Shown here: positions 47,734 through 58,071 of the stretch, in pieces
How positions within the stretch are numbered: position 1 is the first letter of the stretch
Layout: each line of letters opens with the position of its first letter
From: Pseudomonas parafulva
GTDB lineage: Bacteria > Pseudomonadota > Gammaproteobacteria > Pseudomonadales > Pseudomonadaceae
Reading direction: 5' to 3'
Length of the DNA stretch: 64,000 nt
Assembly: GCF_002021815.1 (NCBI RefSeq)
Contig: NZ_CP019952.1
Span: 4,495,001 to 4,559,000, forward strand
Made by a program: the position numbers and the translations under genes
The notes under the pieces: generated by a model
The model's database searches: none
Told to the model about the DNA's origin: nothing
Seen by the model: the letters and a program-made list of their open reading frames with translations, nothing else

Positions 47734-49963
47734 GGACCGGGTTGCTCAGGCGCTCCAGCAGGGTCGCCTGGGCACTGCGCGGGTTCTGGTTACCCGTTGG
47801 ACTGCTGCGCACATAGCGCCCGTCTGGCTGAAGGGTCCAGGCGTGGGTGTTGTCGGTCAGGTACGCCTCCAGTTCCTTCTTCACCCGCAACAGCAGCTTC
47901 TTGCCCTCGACCGGGAAGCAGGTCTCGACCCGCTTGTCGAGGTTGCGCTCCATCCAGTCGGCACTGGAGAGGTAGATCTGCTCTTCACCGCCATTGAGGA
48001 AATAGAACACACGGGTGTGTTCCAGGAAGCGGCCGATGATCGAGCGCACCTGGATGTTATGTGAAACCCCTGGAATCCCTGGACGCAGGCAGCACATGCC
48101 ACGCACGATCAAGTCGATCTTCACCCCCGATTGACTGGCCTTGTACAAGGCCTTGATGACCTTCGCATCGGTCAGCGAGTTGAATTTGGCGATGATATGC
48201 GCCGGCTTGCCGTCCAAGGCGAACTGGGTTTCGCGGGCGATCATGTCCAGCATGCCCTTTTTCAAGGTGAACGGCGCATGCATCAGTTTCTTCATGCGCA
48301 GGGTCTTGCCCATGCCGATCAACTGGCTGAACAGCTTGCCGACGTCTTCGGTGAGCGCATCGTCGGAGGTGAGCAGGCTGTAGTCGGTGTACAAACGGGC
48401 GTTGCCAGCGTGGTAGTTGCCGGTCCCCAGGTGCGCATAGCGTACGATCTCGCCCTGCTCGCGGCGCAGGATCAACATCATCTTGGCGTGCGTCTTGAAA
48501 CCGACCACGCCATAGATCACCACCGCGCCTGCTGCTTGCAGGCGGCTTGCCATCTGCAGGTTGGACTCCTCGTCAAAGCGTGCGCGCAGTTCGATCACTG
48601 CGGTGACTTCCTTGCCGTTGCGCGCTGCATCGACCAGCGCATCGACGATTTCCGAGTTGGCGCCGGAGCGGTACAGCGTCTGGCGTACGGCCAGGACGTG
48701 CGGGTCCTTGGCCGCCTGGCGCAACAAGTCGATGACCGGCGTGAACGACTCGAAGGGGTGCATGAGCAGGATGTCCTGCTTGCTGATCACGCTGAAAACA
48801 TTGTCGGCGTTCTGCAGCAACTTCGGGATGGCCGGGGTGAACGGCACATATTGAAGCTCGGGATGGCTGTCCAGCCCGGTAATGCTGAACAACCGCGTCA
48901 GGTTGACCGGCCCGTTGACCTGGTACAGCTCGCTTTCGCTCAGGCTGAACTGCTTGAGCAGGTAGTCCGACAGGTGCTTGGGGCACGTATCGGCGACTTC
49001 CAGGCGCACGGCATCGCCATAGCGGCGCGAGAACAGCTCGCCACGAAGCGCCCGGGCCAGGTCGTCGACTTCCTCGGAATCCAACGCCAGGTCGGCGTTG
49101 CGGGTCAGGCGGAACTGGTAGCACCCCTTGACCTTCATGCCCTGGAACAGGTCGTCTGCGTGGGCATGGATCATCGACGAAAGGAAGACATAGTTCGCAC
49201 CGGTGCCACCCACTTCCTCAGGCACGCGAATGACCCGTGGCAGCAGCCGCGGTGCCGGAATGATGGCCAGACCTGAATCGCGGCCGAAGGCATCGACGCC
49301 TTCGAGCTCGACGATGAAGTTCAGGCTCTTGTTCACCAGCAACGGGAATGGGTGGGTAGGGTCCAGGCCGATCGGGGTGATGATGGGCGCGATCTCGTCG
49401 CGGAAGTAGCGACGCACCCATGTCTTGAGCTTAGGTGTCCAGTGACGACGACGAATGAATCGAATCTGGTGTTTTTCCAGCTCTGGCAGCAATACATCGT
49501 TGAGAATCGCGTACTGGCGATCGACCTCGATATGCACCAGTTCGCTGATGCGCGTGAGGGCCTGGTGCGGCTGCAAGCCGTCGGCGCCGGCCTGCTCGCG
49601 GGCGAAATTGATCTGTTTCTTAAGCCCAGCCACACGAATCTCGAAGAACTCGTCCAGGTTGCTCGAGAAAATCAGCAAGAACTTCAGGCGTTCGAGCAGC
49701 GGGTAGCTTTCATCCAGCGCCTGCTCCAGTACCCGGATGTTGAACTGCAGTTGGGACAGTTCGCGATGAATGTACAGGCTGGTATCGTCCAGGCCGGGCA
49801 CGGCGATGGGCGGTGCCGGGGCCGGCGTGGGCGTCGCTGGCTCCGCTGCAGGCTCTACAGCGACCTGGGACCCGGGTGGCAGATCAGGCGGGGTCTGCAC
49901 CAGCTCCTCTGGAAGCTCCTTGGCATCCTTGATCAAGACAGGGGGAAGCACTTCGTTATTCAT
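47720..49963 (-). CDS. ppk: Polyphosphate kinase Ppk1
   Basis: Makes polyphosphate from ATP; membrane-associated. The 747-residue protein begins with a proline/alanine-rich, probably disordered tail (about 1-58), then the PPK1 domains: N (about 60-165), head (about 170-350), and two phospholipase-D-like catalytic domains with the autophosphorylated histidine in [17 protein letters not shown] and a second motif near [20 protein letters not shown]. The ATG follows AGGACC. The long N-terminal tail is longer than in E. coli PPK. It is convergent with ppx, with a 14-bp overlap. Confidence 0.95.
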   Translation of the reverse strand: MNNEVLPPVLIKDAKELPEELVQTPPDLPPGSQVAVEPAAEPATPTPAPAPPIAVPGLDDTSLYIHRELSQLQFNIRVLEQALDESYPLLERLKFLLIFSSNLDEFFEIRVAGLKKQINFAREQAGADGLQPHQALTRISELVHIEVDRQYAILNDVLLPELEKHQIRFIRRRHWTPKLKTWVRRYFRDEIAPIITPIGLDPTHPFPLLVNKSLNFIVELEGVDAFGRDSGLAIIPAPRLLPRVIRVPEEVGGTGANYVFLSSMIHAHADDLFQGMKVKGCYQFRLTRNADLALDSEEVDDLARALRGELFSRRYGDAVRLEVADTCPKHLSDYLLKQFSLSESELYQVNGPVNLTRLFSITGLDSHPELQYVPFTPAIPKLLQNADNVFSVISKQDILLMHPFESFTPVIDLLRQAAKDPHVLAVRQTLYRSGANSEIVDALVDAARNGKEVTAVIELRARFDEESNLQMASRLQAAGAVVIYGVVGFKTHAKMMLILRREQGEIVRYAHLGTGNYHAGNARLYTDYSLLTSDDALTEDVGKLFSQLIGMGKTLRMKKLMHAPFTLKKGMLDMIARETQFALDGKPAHIIAKFNSLTDAKVIKALYKASQSGVKIDLIVRGMCCLRPGIPGVSHNIQVRSIIGRFLEHTRVFYFLNGGEEQIYLSSADWMERNLDKRVETCFPVEGKKLLLRVKKELEAYLTDNTHAWTLQPDGRYVRSSPTGNQNPRSAQATLLERLSNPVLNVR

Positions 49964-50176
49964 CTGGCGGTCCTGAGGACGTTAACGCCCTATCATCAAT
50001 TGAGCGGCAAGATAAGCGCCCATTATGACGCCTGTGTTACACGCCAGGGCAAGCCATGGCACACGGTTGCAGACATTGTGGTGGCGGGCACTGTTCACGT
50101 CGAGACACATTTGGACACTTTCCCGAACGCACGCGAAGGGGTAGGCTGCGCGTTCATTTCGCCAGCACCTCAGAAA

Positions 50177-50761
50177 ATGCTCCAACAATTCCTGCAGGAT
50201 TTCGGCTACTTTGCCCTTTTTCTAGGCACCTTCTTCGAAGGCGAGACCATTCTGGTCCTTGCAGGCTTTCTTGCGTTCCGCGATTACATGGACATCAAGC
50301 TGGTATGCCTGGTGGCATTCATGGGCAGCTATGCCGGTGATCAGCTGTGGTATTTCATGGGTCGTCGCCATGGACGCAAGATTCTGGCGCGCAAGCCCCG
50401 CTGGCAGGCAATGGGCGACCGCGCCCTGGGCCACATCCGTCGCCATCCCGATATCTGGGTGCTCAGCTTCCGCTTTGTTTACGGGCTTCGCACGGTAATG
50501 CCGGTCGCAATCGGCCTCTCGGGCTATCCGCCGCGGCGCTACCTGCTGCTCAACGGCATCGGGGCCGCGATCTGGGCCATCGCCCTGGGTGCTGCGGCCT
50601 ATCATTTCGGCGCAATCCTCGAAGGCCTGCTGGGCAATATCAAGCGCTACGAACTGTGGGTACTCGGTGCCTTGCTGGTGCTTGGCGTAGGCCTGTGGCT
50701 GCACCGGCGCTTTCGTACGCTGCGGGCAGAGCGCCGGGCTGCGCGCGAGTCCCAGGACTGA
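50177..50761 (+). CDS. DedA-family membrane protein
   Basis: Inner-membrane protein of 194 residues, now thought to help recycle undecaprenyl phosphate or other lipids across the membrane. It has the DedA pattern: FFEGETILVLAGFLAFRD with the membrane-embedded acid, and the FRFVYGLRTVMPVAIGLSGYP arginine motif, plus four or five hydrophobic segments. I took the ATG at 50177; the upstream frame is not coding and the ribosome site is weak. Divergent from ppk. Confidence 0.85.
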   Translation: MLQQFLQDFGYFALFLGTFFEGETILVLAGFLAFRDYMDIKLVCLVAFMGSYAGDQLWYFMGRRHGRKILARKPRWQAMGDRALGHIRRHPDIWVLSFRFVYGLRTVMPVAIGLSGYPPRRYLLLNGIGAAIWAIALGAAAYHFGAILEGLLGNIKRYELWVLGALLVLGVGLWLHRRFRTLRAERRAARESQD

Positions 50762-50862
50762 ACACCTGCACCGCGGCACACTCCAACAGACATGGACCAT
50801 CCCGCACTGCGCCGCGCTGCCAGCCTGACGGGTATCAAGCGCTTCGACCTGGAGTAATGAGC

Positions 50863-51522
50863 ATGACAAAAAAAGTGGCGGTGATTCTTTCTGGCTGTGG
50901 CGTTTATGACGGTGCAGAAATTCACGAAAGTGTGATCACCCTGCTGCGCCTGGACCAACGCGGCGCGCAGGTGCAGTGCTTTGCACCGAACATCGCGCAG
51001 ATGCATGTCATCGACCACCTGACCGGCAACGAGATGCCCGAGTCGCGCAACGTGCTGGTGGAATCTGCCCGTATTGCGCGTGGCGATGTGAAAGACATCC
51101 GTGAGGCGCGCGTCGAGGACTTCGACGCGTTGATCGTTCCGGGCGGCTTTGGCGCAGCCAAGAACCTCTCGGACTTTGCCGTAAAAGGCGCAGACTGCAC
51201 TGTCAATCCGGATGTCCTGGCGTTGGCCGAGGCGTTCGCCGCTGCCTGCAAGCCAGTTGGCCTGATCTGTATCTCGCCTGCACTGGCTGCCAAGATCTAT
51301 GGCCCTGGCGTGGTCTGCACCATCGGTAACGACGCCGATACCGCTGAGGCCGTCGTCAAGATGGGCGGCACCCACGAAGAATGCGACGTGCACGACATCG
51401 TCGAGGACCCGCAGCGCAAACTGGTGACCACTCCCGCCTACATGTCGGCAAAGACCATCAGCGAAGCCGCTAGCGGGATCTACAAGCTGGTTGATCGCGT
51501 GCTGGAGCTGACCCACGAGTAA
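50863..51522 (+). CDS. elbB: ElbB (YhbL) DJ-1/PfpI-family glyoxalase
   Basis: A 219-residue DJ-1/PfpI-superfamily protein; E. coli ElbB has weak glyoxalase activity and was linked to isoprenoid formation. It shows VAVILSGCGVYDGAEIHESV at the start, DFDALIVPGGFGAAKNLSDFA and the nucleophile-region GLICISPAL. I chose the second ATG (50863) because GGAG lies 8 bp upstream; the ATG at 50857 would be only 2 bp away. It follows dedA by about 100 bp. Confidence 0.88.
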   Translation: MTKKVAVILSGCGVYDGAEIHESVITLLRLDQRGAQVQCFAPNIAQMHVIDHLTGNEMPESRNVLVESARIARGDVKDIREARVEDFDALIVPGGFGAAKNLSDFAVKGADCTVNPDVLALAEAFAAACKPVGLICISPALAAKIYGPGVVCTIGNDADTAEAVVKMGGTHEECDVHDIVEDPQRKLVTTPAYMSAKTISEAASGIYKLVDRVLELTHE

Positions 51523-51576
51523 GCTCCGCTTGCCCGGCTGGAGCGCCTGACCGGGTGGTTGACGCTCTACTGGATA

Positions 51577-52029
51577 TCAACGCACCGATAGCCGAGTGAT
51601 AATCCGGTCCAGCGCATTGGCAAACGCCTGTTTTTCGCGATCCCCATAGGGCCCCTGCCCGCCGCCCGACTGGCCCTGTTCACGCAGTTCGGTGAACAGG
51701 TTGCGCGTAGCCAGGCGCTCGCCCATGTTGCGCTCGTCGAACTCGCGCCCGCGCGGGTCCAGCGCCGCTACGCCTTTCTTCACAAGCCGGTCGGCCAGCG
51801 GTACGTCGCTGCAGACGACCAACTCACCCGGCACGGCATGCTCGACGAGATAATCGTCGGCCGCATCCATGCCGCTGGGTACCACGATCAGTTGTACGAT
51901 GCCGAATGCTGGCTTGGCCACCGCCTGACCCGCGACCATGACCACTTCGAACTTGCGCTTGAGGGCGAACTTGACGATCAGGTCCCTGGCGGCCTTTGGA
52001 CACGCGTCGGCATCGATCCAAACACGCAT
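51577..52029 (-). CDS. UPF0178 family protein (YaiI/YqxD)
   Basis: A 150-residue protein of the DUF188/UPF0178 family, a PIN-like nuclease fold. Acidic motif residues in VWIDADACPKAARDLI, DAADDYLVEHA and VCSDVPLADRLVKKG are the likely metal ligands. A C-terminal glycine/glutamine stretch (EQGQSGGGQGPYGDREKQAFANALDR) is typical of the family. Biological role unknown. Divergent from cyaA. Confidence 0.88.
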   Translation of the reverse strand: MRVWIDADACPKAARDLIVKFALKRKFEVVMVAGQAVAKPAFGIVQLIVVPSGMDAADDYLVEHAVPGELVVCSDVPLADRLVKKGVAALDPRGREFDERNMGERLATRNLFTELREQGQSGGGQGPYGDREKQAFANALDRIITRLSVR

Positions 52030-52181
52030 GATTTACCTCACGTTGTCATTTAGCCAGCCATGATGCACTACCCCACAGGTTGCAGGAACTCGCGCAAATG
52101 GCCTCAGTACTCAATGAGCCTGCGTGGGCCGTATCGTTCAGGCTACACTCGCCCCAGCTTCAGCGGACTGATGAGCGCAAA

Positions 52182-55037
52182 ATGAATTGTCCCGACGAGA
52201 TCCAACTGGACCTGGACAACGGGATCGACCGTAAGCAGCTGGCCACCTTGCGCGGGCGCTATCTACAGATCAACGCAGGCCGCCTGCAGCGGGCAATGGC
52301 CGGTTTGCCCTCCCGCCAGCAGCAGGTGCTGACCGTGCTGCCAGTGCTGTTCCATGTGAACCATCCGTTATTGCCCGGCTATGTTTCGTCGATGACGCCG
52401 GCAGGGATCTGCGACTTCGAGCCAAGCGGCGACCAGGTATTCGAAGCCCAGCGCCTGGCACGTGCCTTCAGCTACAAAGCCCGCGACAACACCTCTGCAC
52501 GGTCCATCGACGGGCTGTTTCTAATCGGCAGCCTGGGCACGCTTGCCCAGGCTGAGGACAGCGACATCGATGTGTGGGTATGCCATACCAGCGACCTGGA
52601 GCACGAAGCGTTGGAGTCACTGCAGCGTAAATGCCAGTTGCTGGAGACCTGGGCCGCGAGCCAGGGCGCCGATACGCATTTCTTCCTGATTGACACCCAG
52701 GCGTTCGCTCAAGGCCAGCGCACAGGCCAACTCGGCACCGACGATTGCGGCACCACGCAGCATTATCTTCTGCTGGACGAGTTCTACCGCACGGCCCTCT
52801 GGTTGGCAGGTCGGACGCCACTGTGGTGGTTGGTGCCGCCCGATCAGGAGTGCGCTTACCCGGCCTACGCCCAGGCCCTGCTGGCAAAGCGTTTCGTACG
52901 CCCTGGGGAAGCGCTCGATCTGGGCCACCTGGCGCAGATCCCAGGCCACGAATTCATTGGCGCCGGGCTTTGGCAGCTGTTCAAAGGTATCGATGCCCCT
53001 CACAAGTCCTTGCTCAAACTGCTGCTGGCCGAAGCCTATGCCAGCGAATACCCCACCGTGCGGTGCCTGAGCCTTGACTACAAGCAAGCGGTGTTCGCCA
53101 ATCAGCTCGACCTTGACCGTCTCGATCCTTACGTCATGGTCTACCGACGGATCGAGCGCTACCTGATACAGCGCGGTGAGCTGGCTCGGTTGGAACTGGT
53201 GCGGCGCAGCTTGTACCTGAAAGTGAACGGCAAGCTCAGCGAACAGGGGCGCGCCGAGGGCTGGCAACGCCGCCTGCTGCGCAGCCTGACCGACGCATGG
53301 GGATGGGGAGGCGCGCAGCTGGCCATGCTCGATGGACGCCCTGGCTGGGGGGTGCACCAGGTTACCCTGGAGCGCCGCGAACGGGTGGCCGAGCTCAGCC
53401 GCAGCTACCGGTTTCTGGTGCAGTTCGCACGCGCTCACGACGCGACCAGCCGCGCTGACCTGCGCGAGCTCAGCTTGTTGGGGCGGCGCCTGCAAGCGGC
53501 ATTCGAACGCCGTGCAGACAAGGTGGAAATCCTCCAGGGCGACCGTGCTTGCGACCTGGCCGAACAAACCGTGACGTTGGCCCAATCACCCAGCCGCAGA
53601 GCGCCAGGCAGCCACCCCTGGGCACTCTACAGCGGTAACCTGCATGGCCATGAGATGGAACTCGCCAACCCGATCAAGCGCTGCTGGCACCTTGTGGAAC
53701 TGTTGGTCTGGGCCCATTGCAATGGCGTGATAGACAGCCACACACGACTGGCGCTTCATCCGGGCATCAGCGATCTGAAAGAGCCTGAATTGCAGGGCCT
53801 GCTCGCGAGCCTGCAGCAGCTCATCGTGTTGCCGCTGCTGGCCGTCAGCGAGGTGAGGCTATTGCAGCCAAGCGCTGCCGACGATGTGCTGTTGCTGATC
53901 AACGTGGGCATCGATCCCCTGCCCCACCACCGTGAACTGGATATCCTGCTGACCACTGAACGTACCGACTCGCTCAGCTACGGTGGCCTGCGGGAAAACC
54001 TGGTATTGACGGTGGACCAGGTCACGATCAGCTCCTGGAACGAGGTGCTGGTACACCGCTACGACGGCGAGCACGCGCTGATGCGATGCCTGCGCGACTT
54101 CATCAACCTGCCGAAACAGGCAAGCGGCTGGCCCAACGTGCGGGCGCACTGCTTTGCCCAGCACCGGGCGCAGGCCATCAGTCAGCGTGTCGCCGAGCTC
54201 TTCCAGACCGCGCGGCAGTTGCACGAACAGGAGGCCCCTGGCCGTTACCTGGTGCAAGTGGCGCACCAGGTTCATGTGCTGGAGTGGCTTGGGGGCAAGG
54301 TCGTCCTCACAAGCCTGGACGATCATGATGCGCTACTCGCGTTCCTGGGCCAGGCGCGCAGCACCTACAGCCCTGTGTATCTGGACGCCAATGCCCTGGC
54401 GGACACCGATGTGGGCCTTGTGCTCGAGCAAGCCCGCCGCGACTGCGTTCAGGTCTTCTATCGACTATTCGACAACTGGGCCGAGCTCTACGTGCTGGAT
54501 GAATGCAACGCCTTGTGGCACGAGCGCGTGCCGTTGCAGGACGAACCTCATCTTCTGCTGCCGCTGCAACGCTTTCTGGCATCGGTCTTGCGACGACGCG
54601 AGGCGCAGGTGCCTTATGGTGCAAGGCAAGCAGCACGCCTGGGCATCGTGTACGCGCAGCTGCTCGGGTCTGGATCAGGCAGGGCACGGGGCCTGGAGCA
54701 GCGGGCGGCACCGGATGCGGGGAACGCGCAGCCCTACTACGACGTCCAGGCCATGCTTCACGCCGACGCCGACGGTGCCACGCACGTGACCTTGTTCTGC
54801 GAAGAGCAGGAGTTCTCCGAGCTCGACCATGGGCCGAGCCTGTATGGCGTTGTGGCCCGGAAAATCATCGCTCAACGGCGAAACGCGGGCCAGTATCGGT
54901 GCTACATCACCGATCTGGATGTTTCCGGGTTGCTCGATGGCCACCATGCCACGACGCAGGTCCACCTGAACTACAAACGGACGCTTGAGCAGGCCTTGAA
55001 TGAGGGGCTACGGCAGGTGCTGGCGAGCCAGGCTTAG
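52182..55037 (+). CDS. cyaA: Class I adenylate cyclase CyaA
   Basis: Makes cAMP, the ligand of Vfr/Crp. The 951-residue protein has an N-terminal catalytic domain of the nucleotidyltransferase type, with the GSLGTLAQAEDSDIDVWVCH motif (about residues 117-136) holding the paired acidic residues, and a long regulatory domain. The start at 52182 has a modest GAG site; the frame extends further upstream to 52080 without one. Class I cyclases in pseudomonads are a minor cAMP source next to CyaB in P. aeruginosa; whether cAMP matters here is not visible. Confidence 0.92.
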   Translation: MNCPDEIQLDLDNGIDRKQLATLRGRYLQINAGRLQRAMAGLPSRQQQVLTVLPVLFHVNHPLLPGYVSSMTPAGICDFEPSGDQVFEAQRLARAFSYKARDNTSARSIDGLFLIGSLGTLAQAEDSDIDVWVCHTSDLEHEALESLQRKCQLLETWAASQGADTHFFLIDTQAFAQGQRTGQLGTDDCGTTQHYLLLDEFYRTALWLAGRTPLWWLVPPDQECAYPAYAQALLAKRFVRPGEALDLGHLAQIPGHEFIGAGLWQLFKGIDAPHKSLLKLLLAEAYASEYPTVRCLSLDYKQAVFANQLDLDRLDPYVMVYRRIERYLIQRGELARLELVRRSLYLKVNGKLSEQGRAEGWQRRLLRSLTDAWGWGGAQLAMLDGRPGWGVHQVTLERRERVAELSRSYRFLVQFARAHDATSRADLRELSLLGRRLQAAFERRADKVEILQGDRACDLAEQTVTLAQSPSRRAPGSHPWALYSGNLHGHEMELANPIKRCWHLVELLVWAHCNGVIDSHTRLALHPGISDLKEPELQGLLASLQQLIVLPLLAVSEVRLLQPSAADDVLLLINVGIDPLPHHRELDILLTTERTDSLSYGGLRENLVLTVDQVTISSWNEVLVHRYDGEHALMRCLRDFINLPKQASGWPNVRAHCFAQHRAQAISQRVAELFQTARQLHEQEAPGRYLVQVAHQVHVLEWLGGKVVLTSLDDHDALLAFLGQARSTYSPVYLDANALADTDVGLVLEQARRDCVQVFYRLFDNWAELYVLDECNALWHERVPLQDEPHLLLPLQRFLASVLRRREAQVPYGARQAARLGIVYAQLLGSGSGRARGLEQRAAPDAGNAQPYYDVQAMLHADADGATHVTLFCEEQEFSELDHGPSLYGVVARKIIAQRRNAGQYRCYITDLDVSGLLDGHHATTQVHLNYKRTLEQALNEGLRQVLASQA

Positions 55038-55069
55038 GCACTGGCCGCGCCAGCGGTGCGTTGCAAGCA

Positions 55070-55480
55070 CTAAAGGTCGAAATCGCCCGCCGCTTCCGGC
55101 TGGTACTCGACTTCCAGCAACTCCAGCTTGAGGGTCTTGCCCCCTGGCGCCGGCCAGTCGATCTGCTCACCCACCGACAACCCGAGCAAGGCACAGCCGA
55201 TGGGCGCCAGGACCGAGACCTTGCCGTCTGGCCCGGCATCCTTGGGGTAGACCAAGGTCAGGTGGTAGTCCTTGCCACTGGCTTGCTCGCGGCAATGCAC
55301 GCGCGAATTCATGGTCACCACACCTGCCGGTACCTCATCATGACCTACCACCTGCTCGGCACGGTCGAGCTCGCCGCTGAGCGCGAGCACGCCAGGGGTA
55401 CTTTCGTCGAGGCTATCGAGCAGACGCTCCAGACGTTGTACATCCAAACGGGTGAGGATAAGGGAAGGCTTGGTGCTCAT
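55070..55480 (-). CDS. rnk: Nucleoside diphosphate kinase regulator Rnk
   Basis: A 136-residue GreA-like protein that binds RNA polymerase. It has a short N-terminal coiled coil (LDVQRLERLLDSL) and a C-terminal FKBP-like domain (about 50-130, DYHLTLVYPKDAGPDGKVSVLAPIGCALLGLSVGEQIDW). Rnk affects nucleoside diphosphate kinase and alginate in P. aeruginosa. The ATG at 55480 has AAGGAG at a rather long distance (about 15 bp). Converges on cyaA. Confidence 0.9.
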   Translation of the reverse strand: MSTKPSLILTRLDVQRLERLLDSLDESTPGVLALSGELDRAEQVVGHDEVPAGVVTMNSRVHCREQASGKDYHLTLVYPKDAGPDGKVSVLAPIGCALLGLSVGEQIDWPAPGGKTLKLELLEVEYQPEAAGDFDL

Positions 55481-55573
55481 GATCCAGTCAGACTCCTTTG
55501 AACAGGCAGTTTTTCGATGCACAGATAAAGCGAAACCCCGCCCTGAGCGCGTAGTGCTGTTCACTTGAGATTG

Positions 55574-55692
55574 TTGGGGCTGCTGTGCAGCCCATCGCGG
55601 CACAAGGCCGCTCCTACAGTGTGCGCGTGACAGGTTCACGGGACTTTTGTAGGAGCGGCCTCGTGCCGCGATGGGCTGCGCAGCAGCCCTAA
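55574..55692. repeat. Inverted pair of REP-like elements
   Basis: Two facing copies: GGGGCTGCTGTGCAGCCCAT... at 55576-55618 and its complement at 55648-55690, each with GCCCATCGCGGCAC and GGCCGCTCCTACA cores, separated by about 30 bp. Related to the cluster at 4115-4283. It lies between rnk and the DUF1289 gene. Confidence 0.85.
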
Positions 55693-55794
55693 GTGACCAG
55701 CATTACGCCCAAAGGCGGGGTTTTCGAATGCTTTGGCGTCATCGACGCAAGCCCCGACACTACCACAGCGGGGCAAATACTCAAGCCCTTGCTA

Positions 55795-56016
55795 TCAGTG
55801 TGCCTTACGGTCGCGAAGCGCAGTGGCCTCGCGGCAGATCTGCCGACGGCGCTCGTCATCGGCAGAGCGCCATTCGCGGATATGTTCCACATGCCGATGA
55901 CAGCCGGTGCACACGCGCTGCTCGTCAAGGCGGCAGATGCTGATGCACGGCGATGGCACCGCTGGGCTGACGTTGCTGTAAAGCGGCTTGGGGGGCCGAA
56001 CGGGTGCATTGCTCAT
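55795..56016 (-). CDS. Small DUF1289 protein
   Basis: A 73-residue protein with a four-cysteine pattern (SPCISICRLDEQRVCTGCHRH) that probably binds zinc or an iron-sulfur cluster, followed by a helix with the WRSADDERRRQI motif of DUF1289. Its ATG is 1 bp after the cyaY stop, so the two are coupled. Function unknown; the pairing with frataxin hints at iron-sulfur metabolism. Confidence 0.82.
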   Translation of the reverse strand: MSNAPVRPPKPLYSNVSPAVPSPCISICRLDEQRVCTGCHRHVEHIREWRSADDERRRQICREATALRDRKAH

Positions 56017-56017
56017 G

Positions 56018-56350
56018 TCAGATGTCGTCGAAATCCAGCTTTTCGCCGGCTCGCTCCCACACGATGCGCTCAAGCATTTCACCTAGCAGCTCTTCGCTCT
56101 TCTCGCACACCCACTTGCCGCTCTCTTCGTCATAGTCAAAGTGGAAGCCGCCTGACCGATCGGCCAGCCACAGCTGGCGCAAAGGCTCCTGGCGGCTGAA
56201 GATCAGCTGGGCTCCACCTTCGAACTTGACGGTAAGCACCCCAGCGGAGTTCTCCATGTCCAGGTCCAGCCCGCTTTCGTCGAACAGGTCTTCCAGCGCC
56301 TGCTGGGTAGCGTCGACCAGATCATGGAAACGCGCTTCACTCAAACTCAT
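56018..56350 (-). CDS. cyaY: Frataxin-like iron-sulfur protein CyaY
   Basis: A 110-residue frataxin homologue that modulates iron-sulfur cluster assembly through IscS. The acidic first helix (ARFHDLVDATQQALEDLFDESG), the sheet with GVLTVKFEGGAQLIFSRQ and WLADRSGGFHFDYD, and the ending all fit. GAGG precedes the ATG. It is divergent from the lppL-lysA operon; the 244-bp gap between them holds no gene I can support. Confidence 0.93.
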   Translation of the reverse strand: MSLSEARFHDLVDATQQALEDLFDESGLDLDMENSAGVLTVKFEGGAQLIFSRQEPLRQLWLADRSGGFHFDYDEESGKWVCEKSEELLGEMLERIVWERAGEKLDFDDI

Positions 56351-56594
56351 TGCAGGAACCTCGAAATTGGCGGCGTGACAGGCAAGCCGGGCACGATACG
56401 GGCGCTGGCCGATGAATGCAAAGGTTTAGCCAGGGTCCTTGCAGGCCACTTCGCTCGCAATGCAGCCCTGACGGCAAACAGGTGCAGGTCGGCACCAAGG
56501 ATAGCCTGCCCGGCGGGCCGGTACTTGCATAGGCAAGCCGCCGGTCGCTCGGTATACTCGGGCTCAATACTGCATTTTTCTAAGGATTTCATCC

Positions 56595-56810
56595 ATGAAG
56601 CGCCTGATTTCCTCCCTCGCGGCGCTGGTCGCTGTTGCCTGCCTCGTTTCTGCATGCGGCCAGAAAGGCCCGCTGTACCTGCCCGATGACGGCAAGGACC
56701 GCAAAGACGCCCACTCGGCGCACCAGCACCAGACCAAAGCCAAGTCAGCACAGACCGAGGAGCAGCAAGACACGCTGCAGTCCGAGCCTGAGCAGTCGCC
56801 TGAGCAATAA
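56595..56810 (+). CDS. lppL: Small lipoprotein LptM/LppL
   Basis: A 71-residue lipoprotein: signal peptide [21 protein letters not shown] with lipobox VSAC, then [11 protein letters not shown], the conserved LptM motif, and a hydrophilic, disordered, glutamate/glutamine-rich tail. In E. coli LptM (YifL) helps maturation of the LPS transporter LptD; LppL of Pseudomonas is the same small lipoprotein upstream of lysA. AAGGAT precedes the ATG. First gene of the lysA-dapF-xerC operon. Confidence 0.9.
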   Translation: MKRLISSLAALVAVACLVSACGQKGPLYLPDDGKDRKDAHSAHQHQTKAKSAQTEEQQDTLQSEPEQSPEQ

Positions 56811-56819
56811 GGGAATCGG

Positions 56820-58067
56820 ATGAACGTCTTCAATTACCGCGACGGTGAACTGTTCGCGGAAGGGGTGTCCCTGTCGGCGATCGCCGAGCGGCACGGTACC
56901 CCCACCTACGTGTATTCGCGCGCCCACATCGAGGCCCAGTACCGCAGCTACACCGATGCCTTGCAAGGGTGTGAACACCTGGTCTGCTTCGCCGTCAAAG
57001 CCAACTCGAACCTGGGCGTGCTCAATGTACTGGCGCGCATGGGTGCAGGCTTCGACATCGTTTCAGGTGGCGAACTCGAGCGCGTGTTGGCTGCTGGCGG
57101 GCGCGCCGACCGCGTGGTGTTTTCCGGCGTGGGCAAAACCCGCGAAGACATGCGTCGTGCGCTTGAAGTGGGCGTGCATTGCTTCAACGTCGAGTCCACC
57201 GACGAGCTGGAGCGCTTGCAGCAGGTGGCCGCCGAAATGGGCAAGGTCGCGCCCGTCTCGCTGCGGGTCAACCCGGACGTGGATGCAGGTACCCACCCGT
57301 ACATTTCCACCGGGCTCAAGGAAAACAAGTTCGGCATCGCCATCGCCGATGCAGAGGCCATCTACGTGCGGGCCGCTCAGTTGCCCAACCTGGACGTAGT
57401 CGGGGTCGATTGCCATATCGGTTCGCAGCTGACCACCGTGGAGCCCTTCCTCGATGCGCTGGACCGCTTGCTGGTACTGGTCGACCGCCTGGCAGAATGC
57501 GGTATCCACCTGCGCCACCTGGACCTGGGCGGCGGGGTCGGCGTGCGCTACCGCGACGAAGAACCACCGCTGGTAGCCGATTACATCCAGGCCATTCGCA
57601 CGCGCCTGGGCGATCGAGACCTGGCACTGGTGTTCGAGCCGGGGCGCTATATCGTGGCCAACGCTGGCGTGCTGCTGACCCGTGTGGAGTACCTCAAGCA
57701 CACCGAACACAAGGACTTCGCCATCATCGATGCGGCCATGAACGACTTGATTCGCCCAGCCCTGTACCAGGCCTGGATGGGCATCTGTGCAGTCAAGCCG
57801 CGTGAGGGCGAAGGTCGTCCGTATGACCTGGTCGGTCCGATCTGCGAAACCGGCGATTTCCTGGGCAAGGACCGAGTCCTGAACCTTGCCGAAGGTGACC
57901 TGCTGGCCGTTCAGTCAGCAGGCGCCTATGGTTTCGTGATGAGCTCCAACTACAACACCCGTGGCCGTTGCGCGGAAATACTGGTCGACGGCGACCAGGC
58001 TTTCGAAGTACGCCGCCGCGAAACCATCGCCGAATTGTACGCTGGCGAAAGCCTGCTGCCGGAGTAA
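56820..58067 (+). CDS. lysA: Diaminopimelate decarboxylase LysA
   Basis: Last step of lysine synthesis, PLP-dependent, acting on meso-DAP. The 415-residue protein has the alanine-racemase-like barrel with the PLP lysine in [11 protein letters not shown] (K60), glycine-rich phosphate loop [11 protein letters not shown], and the CETGDFLG motif whose cysteine and glutamate complete the second subunit's active site. Nine bases separate it from lppL. Confidence 0.96.
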   Translation: MNVFNYRDGELFAEGVSLSAIAERHGTPTYVYSRAHIEAQYRSYTDALQGCEHLVCFAVKANSNLGVLNVLARMGAGFDIVSGGELERVLAAGGRADRVVFSGVGKTREDMRRALEVGVHCFNVESTDELERLQQVAAEMGKVAPVSLRVNPDVDAGTHPYISTGLKENKFGIAIADAEAIYVRAAQLPNLDVVGVDCHIGSQLTTVEPFLDALDRLLVLVDRLAECGIHLRHLDLGGGVGVRYRDEEPPLVADYIQAIRTRLGDRDLALVFEPGRYIVANAGVLLTRVEYLKHTEHKDFAIIDAAMNDLIRPALYQAWMGICAVKPREGEGRPYDLVGPICETGDFLGKDRVLNLAEGDLLAVQSAGAYGFVMSSNYNTRGRCAEILVDGDQAFEVRRRETIAELYAGESLLPE

Positions 58068-58071
58068 GCCC

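Noticed and set aside
56351..56594. Possible small genes between cyaY and lppL
   Set aside because: Frames there overlap in several phases, lack ribosome sites and have no recognisable protein features; the gap must hold two divergent promoters.
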